Positions 18,537 through 26,959 of a stretch of DNA of 64,000 bases are shown in pieces. The position numbers and the translations under genes are program-made. Each line of letters opens with the position of its first letter. Position 1 is the stretch's first letter. Where the stretch lies: the NCBI RefSeq assembly GCF_027214005.1, contig NZ_JAPWGY010000005.1, positions 209,469 through 273,468 on the forward strand, given 5' to 3'. The DNA is from Kiloniella laminariae. Its GTDB lineage: Bacteria; Pseudomonadota; Alphaproteobacteria; Kiloniellales; Kiloniellaceae. The notes under the pieces are model-generated. The model saw nothing but the letters and a program-made list of their open reading frames with translations. It searched no databases and was not told where the DNA came from.

Positions 18537-18713
18537 TTAGTTGTGACCTACAATAATCCTAAATTTTTCCCAGAAATCACAATCAAATACACTATCTTCA
18601 TTCAGTCCGAGGTCCTGACCCAATTTAAAATATGTTTCCATTTCACCTTCATTTAAATCAGCATTAGCTTTAATTAACTTGATAAATAATCCCTCGAATG
18701 CGACAGAGAAAAT
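18537..18713 (-). pseudogene. C-terminal fragment of an unidentified protein
   Basis: A frame open from 18713 to the stop at 18537 encodes ~58 residues, including FEGLFIKLIKANADLNEGEM and LGQDLGLNEDSVFDCDFWE. It reads like the C-terminal part of a real protein but has no start codon near its beginning and is cut by an in-frame TGA inside the upstream hairpin. It appears to be a gene truncated when the hairpin-bearing DNA joined it. The acidic, helical character is like small immunity proteins, which is only an impression. Confidence 0.5.
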
Positions 18714-18751
18714 TCAAGTCAGAGGATAACAGTGTCATCCTCTGACTTGAA
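18711..18751 (-). terminator. Perfect 15-bp hairpin, terminator of the small membrane-protein gene
   Basis: The arms TTCAAGTCAGAGGAT (18713-18727) and ATCCTCTGACTTGAA (18737-18751) pair perfectly with a 9-base loop. On the minus strand TTTTCTC follows. The hairpin lies 33 bases beyond the stop of the gene ending at 18784. Confidence 0.8.
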
Positions 18752-18783
18752 AAACGCCCAAAATAAATGAAGTTTATGTTTCT

Positions 18784-19053
18784 TTAGGGAGAAACTGTGT
18801 GATCTTGAAATTGATCACCATACTTGCGGTCGGCCCATTTGGCCAAAACGATCCCCCCTATAGCCACAACAGCAGCAATGACAGCTGATGTGAGGAGAGG
18901 CTCCAACAGGAGTTGAGTATTATTTCCCAGACTCGGCACAAGACTGGCAAATGCGCTGGCTGCAAAAATTGTTGCCAACAGAGTTCCAATTCGGCTTAAA
19001 ACCCAGCCGGAAGACTTGAGTATCACTGGTAAATACGAGGTTTTCTTACTCAT
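18784..19053 (-). CDS. Small two-helix membrane protein, hypothetical
   Basis: An 89-residue protein starting MSKKTSYLPVILKSSGWVL with two hydrophobic segments: about 17-36 (SRIGTLLATIFAASAFASLV) and about 48-66 (LLTSAVIAAVVAIGGIVLA). The tail is charged (KWADRKYGDQFQDH). I chose the ATG at 19053 because AAAGGTGG lies eight bases before it; the frame continues to 19185, but that part is very basic and lacks a ribosome site. I do not recognise a family. It is monocistronic with a strong terminator. Confidence 0.55.
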   Translation of the reverse strand: MSKKTSYLPVILKSSGWVLSRIGTLLATIFAASAFASLVPSLGNNTQLLLEPLLTSAVIAAVVAIGGIVLAKWADRKYGDQFQDHTVSP

Positions 19054-19332
19054 GATACAACCACCTTTCTCTGTAGCTGAAGAAGGTACCTTACTGGAGA
19101 TCGAATCTCTTTTCAATCTCCTGCGCAAAAAAGTCACAGCTTTCATAAAAGTATCGGCAAGATTTTTCCTGGGATAAACTGTCAAAAATACGAGATATCT
19201 ATTTGAATTATAGTGATAATATATATTTTAAAGAGAAAATTGTAAGTGTTCTTCTTTTTGAGGCTTTAATGATAAAATGCTCAAGGAACTCAACTGTTTG
19301 TAAAAAATAAATACACGGAATGGGAGAAAATC

Positions 19333-19575
19333 ATGGAAAATCCTGTTGTTGCTGAGGCGGCACCAGCCATTGTCGAGTTGACTGAAGGAAAAACCTATTT
19401 CTGGTGTGCTTGCGGACGCTCCGGGAAACAGCCCTTTTGCGACGGCAGCCACAAGGGGACTCCTTTTGAGCCCTTGTCCTTTATTGCCGATAAAAGCAAA
19501 AAGTATTTTCTCTGCCAATGTAAACACAGTGCAAAGAAACCCTTCTGCGATGGCAGTCACAAGCACCTGCTGTAA
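19333..19575 (+). CDS. Dual CDGSH iron-sulfur domain protein
   Basis: An 80-residue protein with two CDGSH-type [2Fe-2S] sites, each of the CxC...CDGSH form. The first is CACGRSGKQPFCDGSHKGT, the second CQCKHSAKKPFCDGSHKHL. Each would bind a cluster by three Cys and one His. Bacterial versions are small electron-transfer or redox-sensing proteins of unclear role. It is preceded by a good SD-like sequence (GGGAGAAAATC) and convergent with the pfkB-type gene. Confidence 0.93.
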   Translation: MENPVVAEAAPAIVELTEGKTYFWCACGRSGKQPFCDGSHKGTPFEPLSFIADKSKKYFLCQCKHSAKKPFCDGSHKHLL

Positions 19576-19599
19576 AAATATAACAGCCTGCGGATGAGT

Positions 19600-20718
19600 T
19601 CAGCCTTTAGAGACGCGATTACCTGTCGGATAACGCTTGAGTTTTCCCCAGTCAGCCTTTGTGATCTGGTGCAGGATCTCATCTTTGCCAAGTAGGCCGG
19701 ATTGGGTATCCATAACTGAAACAACAGAAGCTGCGTTGATGGCAGCGGCTTTTAGGGCTGTTTCGTCCCCCTGCCCCAAGGCAATAAAGGCGGAAAAGGT
19801 TGATGCAAAGGAATCTCCGGCACCTGCCGTCCCCATTACCTTGGCCTTTTGTGCCGGACAGAACACGATTTCCTGATCGGTTCCGAGATAGGCGCCTTCT
19901 TTTCCATTGGTGACCAGCACCTGTTTGGGGCCAAACTGGGTAATGGTTGAGACAAAACCTTCCAGAGACAAGCGGGCACCGGTTACGCCAACTCCTTTCT
20001 TGAGGAGCTCAGGCAGGCTTTTTTCACTGGAATAGGCACAGCAACCGGTAAAGTCCTTTTCCGATTTTGCTGATACGAAAGGCAAAAGACGCGCTGCCTC
20101 AACCTCGTTGAGAACCAGGACATCTATGTTGGCCAGAGAATCCCAGAAGGATTGGGTTCGCGAGGTTAGCTGACGTATTCCCGGGTTGGCCACGACCAGA
20201 CTGCCCGCTTCCTTTGCCAGGCGGACAATTTTTGGAAAACAATCTGCAGATGCCCCACTGAGCCCCGTAACGTAAGTCAGACCCACGTCGGTAAACATCT
20301 CGGGCCTGATCTCATCTGGTGTAAGCAGGGTATTGGCACCACGGGCGACAAAGATTGTCGGATTCCGAACGTGGGAGGAAACCATCACGGCGCACCCCGT
20401 AGGCAGATCAGACCCCTTTATCACCCACTTGCTGCCAACACCTGTTTGTTCCAGACGCTTCAGGACCATCTGGCCTTCGATATCATCGCCAAGTTTGACG
20501 ACGCAGGAGATATCCAGACCGAGTTTGGCCATGGAGACAGAGGCATTGATGGCACCACCACCGGTATGGGTTTCGATGGTTTCCGCCTCAACCTTCTTGC
20601 CTTCTTCCAGCAAGAGAAAGTTGGTAATGGCATTGTGCATCGTCATACGTTCGATTTCATCGTCTGAAACAGAGGCGATGATATCTACCGTTGCCCCTCC
20701 CAGTGCCAGTGCCTTCAT
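19600..20718 (-). CDS. PfkB family carbohydrate kinase
   Basis: A 372-residue ribokinase-fold sugar kinase and last gene of the leftward amino-sugar operon. It has the family N-terminal signature THTGGGAINASVSMAKLG, with the catalytic and anion-hole block MGTAGAGDSFASTFSAF near residues 291-307. The beta-sheet lid and the LPTGCAVMV stretch fit the family. Substrate unknown; beside a class II aldolase, a fructose-6-P or tagatose-6-P kinase role is attractive, with a nucleoside or other sugar kinase as alternatives. It is separated from the aldolase gene by 140 bases holding a tandem repeat. Confidence 0.85.
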   Translation of the reverse strand: MKALALGGATVDIIASVSDDEIERMTMHNAITNFLLLEEGKKVEAETIETHTGGGAINASVSMAKLGLDISCVVKLGDDIEGQMVLKRLEQTGVGSKWVIKGSDLPTGCAVMVSSHVRNPTIFVARGANTLLTPDEIRPEMFTDVGLTYVTGLSGASADCFPKIVRLAKEAGSLVVANPGIRQLTSRTQSFWDSLANIDVLVLNEVEAARLLPFVSAKSEKDFTGCCAYSSEKSLPELLKKGVGVTGARLSLEGFVSTITQFGPKQVLVTNGKEGAYLGTDQEIVFCPAQKAKVMGTAGAGDSFASTFSAFIALGQGDETALKAAAINAASVVSVMDTQSGLLGKDEILHQITKADWGKLKRYPTGNRVSKG

Positions 20719-20788
20719 TTTTTTACCCCGCCCTAAATAATTGTACCCGAACCCGGTCTGGTCCCTATCCTGCTTACCCGTCGTCTGG

Positions 20789-20866
20789 CCAGATTAACCA
20801 GCCCGATTAACCAGCCAGACTAACTGGCCAGTTTAACGCGTCAGATTAACGCGTCAGATTAACTGG
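20789..20866. repeat. Six tandem copies of an imperfect 13-bp unit
   Basis: Units start at 20789, 20802, 20815, 20828, 20841 and 20854. The consensus is approximately YCAGATTAACNNG, e.g. TCAGATTAACGCG and CCAGATTAACCAG. The last unit contains the stop codon of the aldolase gene, so the array grew out of, or into, its 3' end. Copies differ at 1-4 positions. Confidence 0.85.
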
Positions 20867-21929
20867 CCAGGGTTTTGCCGTTAGAACCGAGCACAGCAAA
20901 GATTTCATCCAGTTTTTCTCCGAGGCCCTTTTCTGCCTGTCGCATCCACTTGCGCGGATCATAGGCACTTTTCAGTGGCTTGCCGGTTTCAGGATCAATC
21001 TGGGCCTTAAAAGCGTTCTGGTTGGCGTTAACATAGGCACCCACCGGTTCTGAATAGGCGTACTGGAGATCGGTATCCACGTTCATTTTGAAAACGCCAT
21101 AGGAGACAGCTTCGCGAATTTCTTCTGCAGAAGAACCAGAGCCGCCATGGAAAACCAGATCCAGGGCATTTTCAGCCAGAGCAAAGCGCTGGGATGCAAG
21201 TGTCTGGGAATCCTTAAGGATTACAGGACGCAATTTGACATTACCGGGCTTGTACACGCCGTGAACATTACCGAAAGAAGCGGCGATGGAGAAATGTCCC
21301 AGAGGACTCAGGCGTTTGTAGGCCAAAGCAACGTCTTCTGGCTGGGTGTAGAGTTTGGGATTGTCTGCACCGGTATGTTCAGTGCCGACACCGTCTTCCT
21401 CGCCACCGGTAACGCCCAGTTCGATTTCGAGGCTCATGTCCAGTGGGGCCATCTTTTCCATATAGATGGCACAGGTCTCGATGTTTTCCTCGATCGGTTC
21501 TTCCGAGAGATCGATCATGTGGGAGGTGTATAGCGGCTTGCCGGTTTCCTTGCGGAATTTGGCACCTTCTTCAAGCAATCCGTCAATCCAGGGCAGCAGG
21601 CCGCGGTTGGCGTGATCGGTATGAAGAACAACGCAGACCCCATATCCTTCAGCCATCAGGTGCACGTGGCGGGCCAAGGAAACAGCACCCAGAACCTTGC
21701 CTTTCATGCCATCAGGGTAGGCAGGACCTCCAAAGAAAGCGGCCCCGCCGTTCGAGACCTGGATAATGACATCAGACTTGTTGCGCGCGGCGGCTTCAAG
21801 CACGGCGTTGACGGTGCTGCTGCTGGTAACGTTGACAGCGGGAAGTGCGTAATTTCCTGCTTTGCAAGCCTGAACCAGTTTCTCGTAATCCTTACCGGTG
21901 ACCACACCGGGGCGAAGTTTTTCGGACAC
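20859..21929 (-). CDS. fbaA: Class II fructose-bisphosphate aldolase, FbaA-like (class IIA)
   Basis: A Zn-dependent aldolase of 356 residues that cleaves fructose-1,6-bisphosphate or, in related enzymes, tagatose-1,6-bisphosphate. Landmarks match E. coli FbaA: VVLHTDHANRGLLPWIDGLL (catalytic Asp, zinc His), SSHMIDLSEE-like TSHMIDLSEEPIEENIETC, LEIELGVTGGEEDGVG, ASFGNVHGVYKPGNVKL and VFHGGSGSSAEEI. I chose GTG at 21929 because AGGGAGGAA lies just upstream; a start at 21977 is possible. Its place inside an amino-sugar operon suggests a dedicated copy. Confidence 0.92.
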   Translation of the reverse strand: MSEKLRPGVVTGKDYEKLVQACKAGNYALPAVNVTSSSTVNAVLEAAARNKSDVIIQVSNGGAAFFGGPAYPDGMKGKVLGAVSLARHVHLMAEGYGVCVVLHTDHANRGLLPWIDGLLEEGAKFRKETGKPLYTSHMIDLSEEPIEENIETCAIYMEKMAPLDMSLEIELGVTGGEEDGVGTEHTGADNPKLYTQPEDVALAYKRLSPLGHFSIAASFGNVHGVYKPGNVKLRPVILKDSQTLASQRFALAENALDLVFHGGSGSSAEEIREAVSYGVFKMNVDTDLQYAYSEPVGAYVNANQNAFKAQIDPETGKPLKSAYDPRKWMRQAEKGLGEKLDEIFAVLGSNGKTLAS

Positions 21930-21985
21930 CGCCGTTCCTCCCTCTTGTCGTATTTCATCAGTGCCCAGAACAGGCATTGATCGTG

Positions 21986-23059
21986 TTACAGATAGACCAC
22001 CTGCCCGCTTCGGATCGAACGATCCGCCGCCAGCACAATCTTCATGCTGTTGACAGCATCCTGAAGGTGATTATCCAAATTCAAATCTTCCGTGATTGCC
22101 TTTAGCAGAAAATCCTGTTCTCTCAAACAAAGAGCGTCATGATCAGGTTCATCTTGCATCTGAATCAAGCGATCTTTGTGAAAAAGTCCCGACTTTTTAT
22201 CCAAATCGGCAGAATGACAGAGAATTGCCGAGGTTTTTGTATGGCTGTCGATGCTGTCCGATTCCATATCCGGGTTCTGTTCCGCTGCGACAATTGAAAC
22301 CGAACCTTTGGGGCCAATGACATCTTTCACAAAATAGGCGGTTTCGCTCATCATCGGTCCCCAGCCCGCTTCATACCAGCCGATTGATCCGTCTTCGTAA
22401 GCAACCTGCAACTGGCCGTAGTTGTACATATCAGGTGCAATTTCATCGCTCAGACGGGCGCCAATCGCATGTACCTTTACCGGACGGGATTCCGTCATCA
22501 GGCACATCATATCCACATAGTGCACCCCGCAATCAACCAGGGGCGAGATGCTCTTCATCAGCTGTTTGTGGACTTGCCAGGTATCGCCTCTGCTCTGCTG
22601 GTTCAGGTTCATCCGCATCACCAGCGGTTTTCCCAAGGTTCTGGCCTGACGGACAAATTCCTGCCACGAAGGGTGATGCCTGAGAATATACCCAACCACC
22701 ACCTTGCGACTTTTTCTCTTTGCTGCTGCAATAACCCGCTCAGCCCCCTCGACTGTTTCGGCAATCGGCTTTTCCATAAAAACATGAGCATCAGCCTCCA
22801 GGGCTTTGATTGCAAACGTTTCATGTGTATCCGGCCAGGTGTTTATCGAAACCACATCAGGCTTTAGCTGCTGTAATGCCAGGTCATAGTCATTGAAACG
22901 GGGATAGATGGAAAGCGCTTCAGGAAGAACAGTCTGTTGATCCAGACTTCGGCTGCACAGGCCGACGATCTCAAAACCACTTAGGACGTGATAAGCTTGG
23001 GCGTGGGAAATACCCATATTGCCCAGACCAACGATCAGTACCTTCTGCTTCTCGCTCAT
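21986..23059 (-). CDS. Gfo/Idh/MocA family oxidoreductase
   Basis: A 357-residue NAD(P)-dependent sugar dehydrogenase-like protein. It has the Rossmann start VLIVGLGNMGISHAQAYHVL, the MEKPIAE block (catalytic Lys of the EKP motif) near residue 95, and a C-terminal alpha/beta domain with DCGVHYVDMM carrying the usual His. The substrate is not evident; family members oxidise or epimerise sugars, inositols and amino-sugar derivatives. The start overlaps the nagA stop by one base. It lies between nagA and the aldolase, an unusual place in a GlcNAc operon. Confidence 0.9.
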   Translation of the reverse strand: MSEKQKVLIVGLGNMGISHAQAYHVLSGFEIVGLCSRSLDQQTVLPEALSIYPRFNDYDLALQQLKPDVVSINTWPDTHETFAIKALEADAHVFMEKPIAETVEGAERVIAAAKRKSRKVVVGYILRHHPSWQEFVRQARTLGKPLVMRMNLNQQSRGDTWQVHKQLMKSISPLVDCGVHYVDMMCLMTESRPVKVHAIGARLSDEIAPDMYNYGQLQVAYEDGSIGWYEAGWGPMMSETAYFVKDVIGPKGSVSIVAAEQNPDMESDSIDSHTKTSAILCHSADLDKKSGLFHKDRLIQMQDEPDHDALCLREQDFLLKAITEDLNLDNHLQDAVNSMKIVLAADRSIRSGQVVYL

Positions 23060-24207
23060 TATACTATTCCGTCTGCTGCCATATCCCTGCCGTTAATCCA
23101 GCTTTCCTGGACTTCAATGCGTTCGTTCAGTTGAACCAGTGACGCTTCGTAACCTTTTTCGATGCGGCCATAACGTTTGCCCAGGCCGAGGAACTCTGCC
23201 GGGTAAAGCGATGCCATGCGCAAGGATTCATCCAGCGTAAGATCAAGCAGGGAAACGCTGTTGCGCACGGCTGATGCCATATCGAGATCAGCCCCGGCGA
23301 GAACCCCTGTATCCGTAATGCAGCGCCCTTCCCTGCTCCATATCTTCTGGCCATAGAGTTCAAAAAAATCTTCACGGCTGCCGACGGTCGGCATGGCGTC
23401 GGTCACCAGCAGCATTTTACCGGGAGTTTTGGCTCTGATGGCCGCTCTCAGGCTGGCTGGATGAACATGATAACCATCGACAATCAGCCCACACCAGCTT
23501 TGTTTGTGATCCAGTGCTGCACCAACAGCGCCAGGCTCCCGACTGCCCAGAGGGGACATGGCGTTAAACAGATGAGTGAAGCAGGATAACCCTTCACTGA
23601 AAGCACGCTGGAAATCTTCATATTCCCCTGCTGTATGACCTGCTGCGACCAGAACACCTTTGCTGACGAGTTCCCGTATCACACCGGAGGCCGCCTTTTC
23701 TGGCGCCAGGGTGACAAGGGTCTTTCCCAACTCAAGGCTTGTGATGACAGAGAGCGCATCTTCTTCCATGAGCCGTATCTGGTTTTCCTGATGGACACCT
23801 TTTCTTAAAGGGTTGAGGTACGGGCCTTCCAGATGTATCCCCAACACCCCCGGTTCTCCGGCAAGTAGAGCCTGTCTCATGGCCGAGATCGCCCGGACCA
23901 TTACCGAGCGTTCATCGGTGATCAGTGTGGGCAGCATGCCAGTGGTGCCGAAACGTCTGTGGGCTTGGGCAATGGCCCGGATACCCTCGATGTCAGGCTG
24001 GTCGTTGAACAGTACGCCTCCACCCCCATTTACCTGGATATCAATAAAACCTGGAACCAGCATGTCTCCTGCAAGATCCCGCTGATTATATCCTGATAGA
24101 TCTGTTTCCCCAACAGCTTCAATGATGCCTTTATTAATGGTGACGGTTGCCTTGTCCAGCCACCTGTCGCCGGTAAATACGCGGGCATTGACCAGGGCTG
24201 TTTTCAT
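23059..24207 (-). CDS. nagA: N-acetylglucosamine-6-phosphate deacetylase
   Basis: A 382-residue amidohydrolase that removes acetate from GlcNAc-6-P to give GlcN-6-P. Motifs: PGFIDIQVNGGGGVLFND near residue 53, LGIHLEGPYLNPLRKGVHQ with the metal-binding Glu, VAAGHTAGEY, THLFNAMSPL, and LLVTDAMPTVGS with the catalytic Asp. It abuts the SIS-domain gene with no gap (24207/24208). A GalNAc-6-P preference (AgaA type) cannot be ruled out from motifs. Confidence 0.93.
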   Translation of the reverse strand: MKTALVNARVFTGDRWLDKATVTINKGIIEAVGETDLSGYNQRDLAGDMLVPGFIDIQVNGGGGVLFNDQPDIEGIRAIAQAHRRFGTTGMLPTLITDERSVMVRAISAMRQALLAGEPGVLGIHLEGPYLNPLRKGVHQENQIRLMEEDALSVITSLELGKTLVTLAPEKAASGVIRELVSKGVLVAAGHTAGEYEDFQRAFSEGLSCFTHLFNAMSPLGSREPGAVGAALDHKQSWCGLIVDGYHVHPASLRAAIRAKTPGKMLLVTDAMPTVGSREDFFELYGQKIWSREGRCITDTGVLAGADLDMASAVRNSVSLLDLTLDESLRMASLYPAEFLGLGKRYGRIEKGYEASLVQLNERIEVQESWINGRDMAADGIV

Positions 24208-25251
24208 TTACACGGTCTCCGTAACTTTTTTCAGGTTGCGCGGGCTGTCCGGGTTAAGGCCGCGTAACGCTGTAATTTTTTCGGCCATAATATAAAAACT
24301 CTGGATCATGACCGGCAGCTGGCAGAAGGGGTGAATATTTGTCTCGATCGGTAAAATGCCTTTTCCACCCTCACCTTCTTGAACGGTAAAGACAGCACCG
24401 CCCATTTCCCTGAAGTTTGTGGACAGCTGTCCGACAGAATCCCAGGACTGGTCCCGCTGGCGGAATATCAGGACGGGGTATCCGTCAGCAACGAGGGACA
24501 TCGGTCCATGCTTGACCTCGGCAGCACTAAAGGCTTCCGCGTGAATATAAGCTGTTTCCTTGAATTTCAGGGCTGCCTCAAGAGCGATACCAAAACCCGG
24601 ACCACGACCGACGGTAAAGAGGTTATCTGCAGAGGAAAAAAGCTCCTGAGGTTCTGACCAGTCATTGCGAAGTCCTCTGTCGAGTTGGTCGGGCAGGCGA
24701 TCCAGAGCCGGAAGCAGGCCGCTGTCATAGCCCCAGACAGCACTCAGCTGTAACAGAGCGGTTAAAGAGGCGATGTAGCTTTTTGTTGCGGCAACGGACT
24801 TTTCCGGACCAGCATGGAGTGGCAGATAATAATCAGACAGTGCCACCAGCGGAGACGCCGCATCATTGCAGATGCAAACAACAAAGGCACCCTGGTCCTT
24901 GGCATTCTGGGTTGCCTGAACAAGGTCGGGACTGCGCCCAGACTGGGAAATGGCAAGAAACAGGCAGTCCTTCATTTTTAGAGATTGCCCATAGAGGGTC
25001 GCAATTGAAGGAGCATAGGATACAACAGGCAAGCCCAGATTGATTCCCAGCAGGTACTTGGCAAAGGCGCAGGCATGGTCTGAGCTGCCTCTGGCACAGG
25101 TTGCAATAAATCTGATGTTTCTTGAGCGCAGCTCCAGGGAAAGTTCTTCAATGATATTTCTGTTGGCCTTGAGCTGGCGAGATACCACTGCGGCAGTTTC
25201 TTCTGTTTCCTTTGACATCAGGCTTTGGGTTTGCGTGCTTCTTGTCATCAA
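24208..25251 (-). CDS. SIS-domain amino-sugar-phosphate deaminase/isomerase (AgaS / NagB-II / GlmS C-half like)
   Basis: A 347-residue protein with two SIS sugar-phosphate-binding domains and no glutaminase domain. It has ATCARGSSDHACAFAKYLLG, AISQSGRSPDLVQATQNAKD and GPEKSVAATKSYIASLTALL, then GRGPGFGIALEAALKFKETA and AEAFSAAEVKHGPMSLV. These are GlmS isomerase motifs, found without the amidotransferase half in NagB-II and AgaS proteins that deaminate GlcN-6-P or GalN-6-P. No classical NagB is nearby, so this is the likely deaminase. Overlaps gntR by 4 bases. Confidence 0.88.
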   Translation of the reverse strand: MMTRSTQTQSLMSKETEETAAVVSRQLKANRNIIEELSLELRSRNIRFIATCARGSSDHACAFAKYLLGINLGLPVVSYAPSIATLYGQSLKMKDCLFLAISQSGRSPDLVQATQNAKDQGAFVVCICNDAASPLVALSDYYLPLHAGPEKSVAATKSYIASLTALLQLSAVWGYDSGLLPALDRLPDQLDRGLRNDWSEPQELFSSADNLFTVGRGPGFGIALEAALKFKETAYIHAEAFSAAEVKHGPMSLVADGYPVLIFRQRDQSWDSVGQLSTNFREMGGAVFTVQEGEGGKGILPIETNIHPFCQLPVMIQSFYIMAEKITALRGLNPDSPRNLKKVTETV

Positions 25252-26018
25252 TCGTTTCTTTTCTGATTATCCAGATGCAGTTCGGCGATAAAGTCATAAC
25301 TGTCGCCGCGATAGTGTGATCTGGTGAATTCTATGGGACGCATATCCGGCAGGAAGGAGCGTCGTTCGATATAAAGTGCCGCCCCCCCGGGGGGCATACC
25401 CAGAAGTTCAGAATGTTCGGGTTGCATCAGCTCGGCCCGCAAGCGCTGCAAGGCTCTTTGGGGGCGCAGGCCCGTCTTGTCGAGTATTCTGTAGAGGGAG
25501 TCTTCAACGGCCAGCGGGTCGGGGAGAAAAATTTGCGGAATTGATGCCTGCTCAATCGCGAGGGCTTTATTGTCAGCACAGCGAATACGATGCAGTCTTG
25601 AAACTCCCGCGCCGGGAGAGAGGTTCAGCGCCATGGCTTCTTCGGGCGTGGCCAGTCCAATGGTTCGTTCAATCCATATAACCGAAGACTGCATGCCCCG
25701 GGCCGAGATATCCTCGGTAAAACTGGTCAGTTTTGAGAGAGGCTGTTCAAGGCGCGCGGCAACAAAGGTTCCCGCACCGTGTTTCTGTACAAGCAGACCA
25801 TCTTTCACCAGATCCTGTACGGCCTTTCGGACTGTAACACGGGACACTTCCAGTTCTGCTGCAATATCCCTCTCACTTGGCAAGGCGTCTTCAACTTTGA
25901 AAGCGCCTGTTTCTATGGCCTGGCGAATAAGGCTGCGAAGCTGTTTGTAAAGCGGGGTCGGGTTTGAGGTATCCAGACGAGATTTGACCTGCAATGCTCT
26001 GAAGGTACTAGCTTTCAC
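25248..26018 (-). CDS. GntR family transcriptional regulator (HutC/UTRA type)
   Basis: A 256-residue regulator. The N-terminal winged helix-turn-helix is visible as LYKQLRSLIRQAIETGAF and LPSERDIAAELEVSRVTVRKA, with LVQKHGAGTFVA as the wing. The C-terminal UTRA ligand domain includes SRLHRIRCADNKALAIEQAS and YIERRSFLPDMRPIEFTRSHYRGD. This is the NagR/YvoA-like layout whose ligands are amino-sugar phosphates. It lies inside the operon it presumably controls, overlapping nagK by 11 bases and the SIS gene by 4. Candidate operators lie in the 26908-27170 divergent region. Confidence 0.88.
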   Translation of the reverse strand: MKASTFRALQVKSRLDTSNPTPLYKQLRSLIRQAIETGAFKVEDALPSERDIAAELEVSRVTVRKAVQDLVKDGLLVQKHGAGTFVAARLEQPLSKLTSFTEDISARGMQSSVIWIERTIGLATPEEAMALNLSPGAGVSRLHRIRCADNKALAIEQASIPQIFLPDPLAVEDSLYRILDKTGLRPQRALQRLRAELMQPEHSELLGMPPGGAALYIERRSFLPDMRPIEFTRSHYRGDSYDFIAELHLDNQKRND

Positions 26019-26907
26019 ACGCAGATACTCCTGTGTTGGGGGTTCTGGACTTCACCATGAGAATGCCGCCATCCATGGCATCACCTTGTGGCTCGGTCAG
26101 AACCTGCCTCAGATCATCTGGCAGTCTCGGACCTATACGTCTGGAAACGCTGCCCATCAGACTGACTCTCTGGACGCCCTGGTCCAGCAGAGACTGGATC
26201 ATGGAGCTGGCTTCATAAACGGCTTTTGCAACAAGCCTCTTGGCCAGCGGGTCTTCCTGATCTGCACTATCAAAAATCAAAGGGGCAAAAGCACCATATT
26301 GATGCGGCTCAGCTTTTTCCGCCCATTTCACCATTTCTTCCGGATCATTGTTGAAATGTTTCATGATTGCCCGGGTCAGATCTGTTTCGGGCCGACAACC
26401 CTCATAGGCGAAAAGCGCGCTGCGAACGGCGCTTAACCCCAACTGGGCTCCCCCTGCATGATCGGATATTTCAAAGCCCCATCCTCCAACATTTATTGTC
26501 TTTCCTTCGACGATACCCAAGGCGCATGAACCTGTACCGAGAATAAGAATGCCGCCATCTCGTCCCGTATGTGCTCCGAGACAGGCAGTGTAGGCATCCG
26601 TTGCTCCGCAGACCGAAGCGAAAGAATGTTTGAAAGACAACATGTTGTGTAGTTCGCGCTCAAGACCTAGCCCGGCCAGGCCAAGACCTACGTGCAGGCG
26701 TGAAAAATCCTCACGTCCCCGCCCGGCCTGTTGCAAGGCAAGGACACAGGCTTTTTCGATTTCATAATAAACACGCGCCGCGCCAAGCCGTGAGTTGGAA
26801 GGGCCAGCCTCGCCTTCTCCGATCATCTGCCCATCGGCGGTTTCTATGCGAACACGACATCGCGTTCCCCCACCATCGACACCGACAAAGAGCTTTTCAT
26901 CGTTCAC
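26008..26907 (-). CDS. BadF/BadG-type N-acetylhexosamine kinase
   Basis: A 299-residue ASKHA-fold kinase. It has the phosphate-1 motif LFVGVDGGGTRCRVR at the start, RLHVGLGLAGLGLE, the phosphate-2 region GGILILGTGSCALG, and GGWGFEISDHAGGAQLGLSAV, as in GlcNAc, GlcN and MurNAc/GlcNAc (MurK-like) kinases. It would phosphorylate the imported sugar at C6. I chose GTG at 26907 because GGAG lies six bases upstream; an ATG at 26949 overlaps a candidate operator. First gene of the leftward operon. Confidence 0.85.
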   Translation of the reverse strand: MNDEKLFVGVDGGGTRCRVRIETADGQMIGEGEAGPSNSRLGAARVYYEIEKACVLALQQAGRGREDFSRLHVGLGLAGLGLERELHNMLSFKHSFASVCGATDAYTACLGAHTGRDGGILILGTGSCALGIVEGKTINVGGWGFEISDHAGGAQLGLSAVRSALFAYEGCRPETDLTRAIMKHFNNDPEEMVKWAEKAEPHQYGAFAPLIFDSADQEDPLAKRLVAKAVYEASSMIQSLLDQGVQRVSLMGSVSRRIGPRLPDDLRQVLTEPQGDAMDGGILMVKSRTPNTGVSACES

Positions 26908-26920
26908 GCGAATCTCCAAG

Positions 26921-26935
26921 ACCACTAGAATACCA
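26921..26935 (-). promoter_or_regulatory. Candidate GntR operator 1 (TGGT-N7-TGGT)
   Basis: On the minus strand it reads TGGTATTCTAGTGGT: two TGGT half-sites 11 bases apart, one helical turn. It sits just upstream of the kinase ribosome-binding site. It matches two further copies in this divergent region (26945-26959, 27132-27146). Confidence 0.5.
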
Positions 26936-26944
26936 CTACTAAAA

Positions 26945-26959
26945 ACCATTCAAATACCA
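26945..26959 (-). promoter_or_regulatory. Candidate GntR operator 2 (TGGT-N7-TGGT)
   Basis: On the minus strand it reads TGGTATTTGAATGGT: TGGT half-sites 11 bases apart, sharing TGGTATT with operator 1. Upstream of the kinase gene. Confidence 0.5.

Noticed and set aside
20789..20866. The 13-bp array read as a CRISPR or regulator-binding array
   Set aside because: Units are contiguous with no spacers and degenerate, and the array lies at a gene's 3' end; a simple tandem repeat is the better reading.
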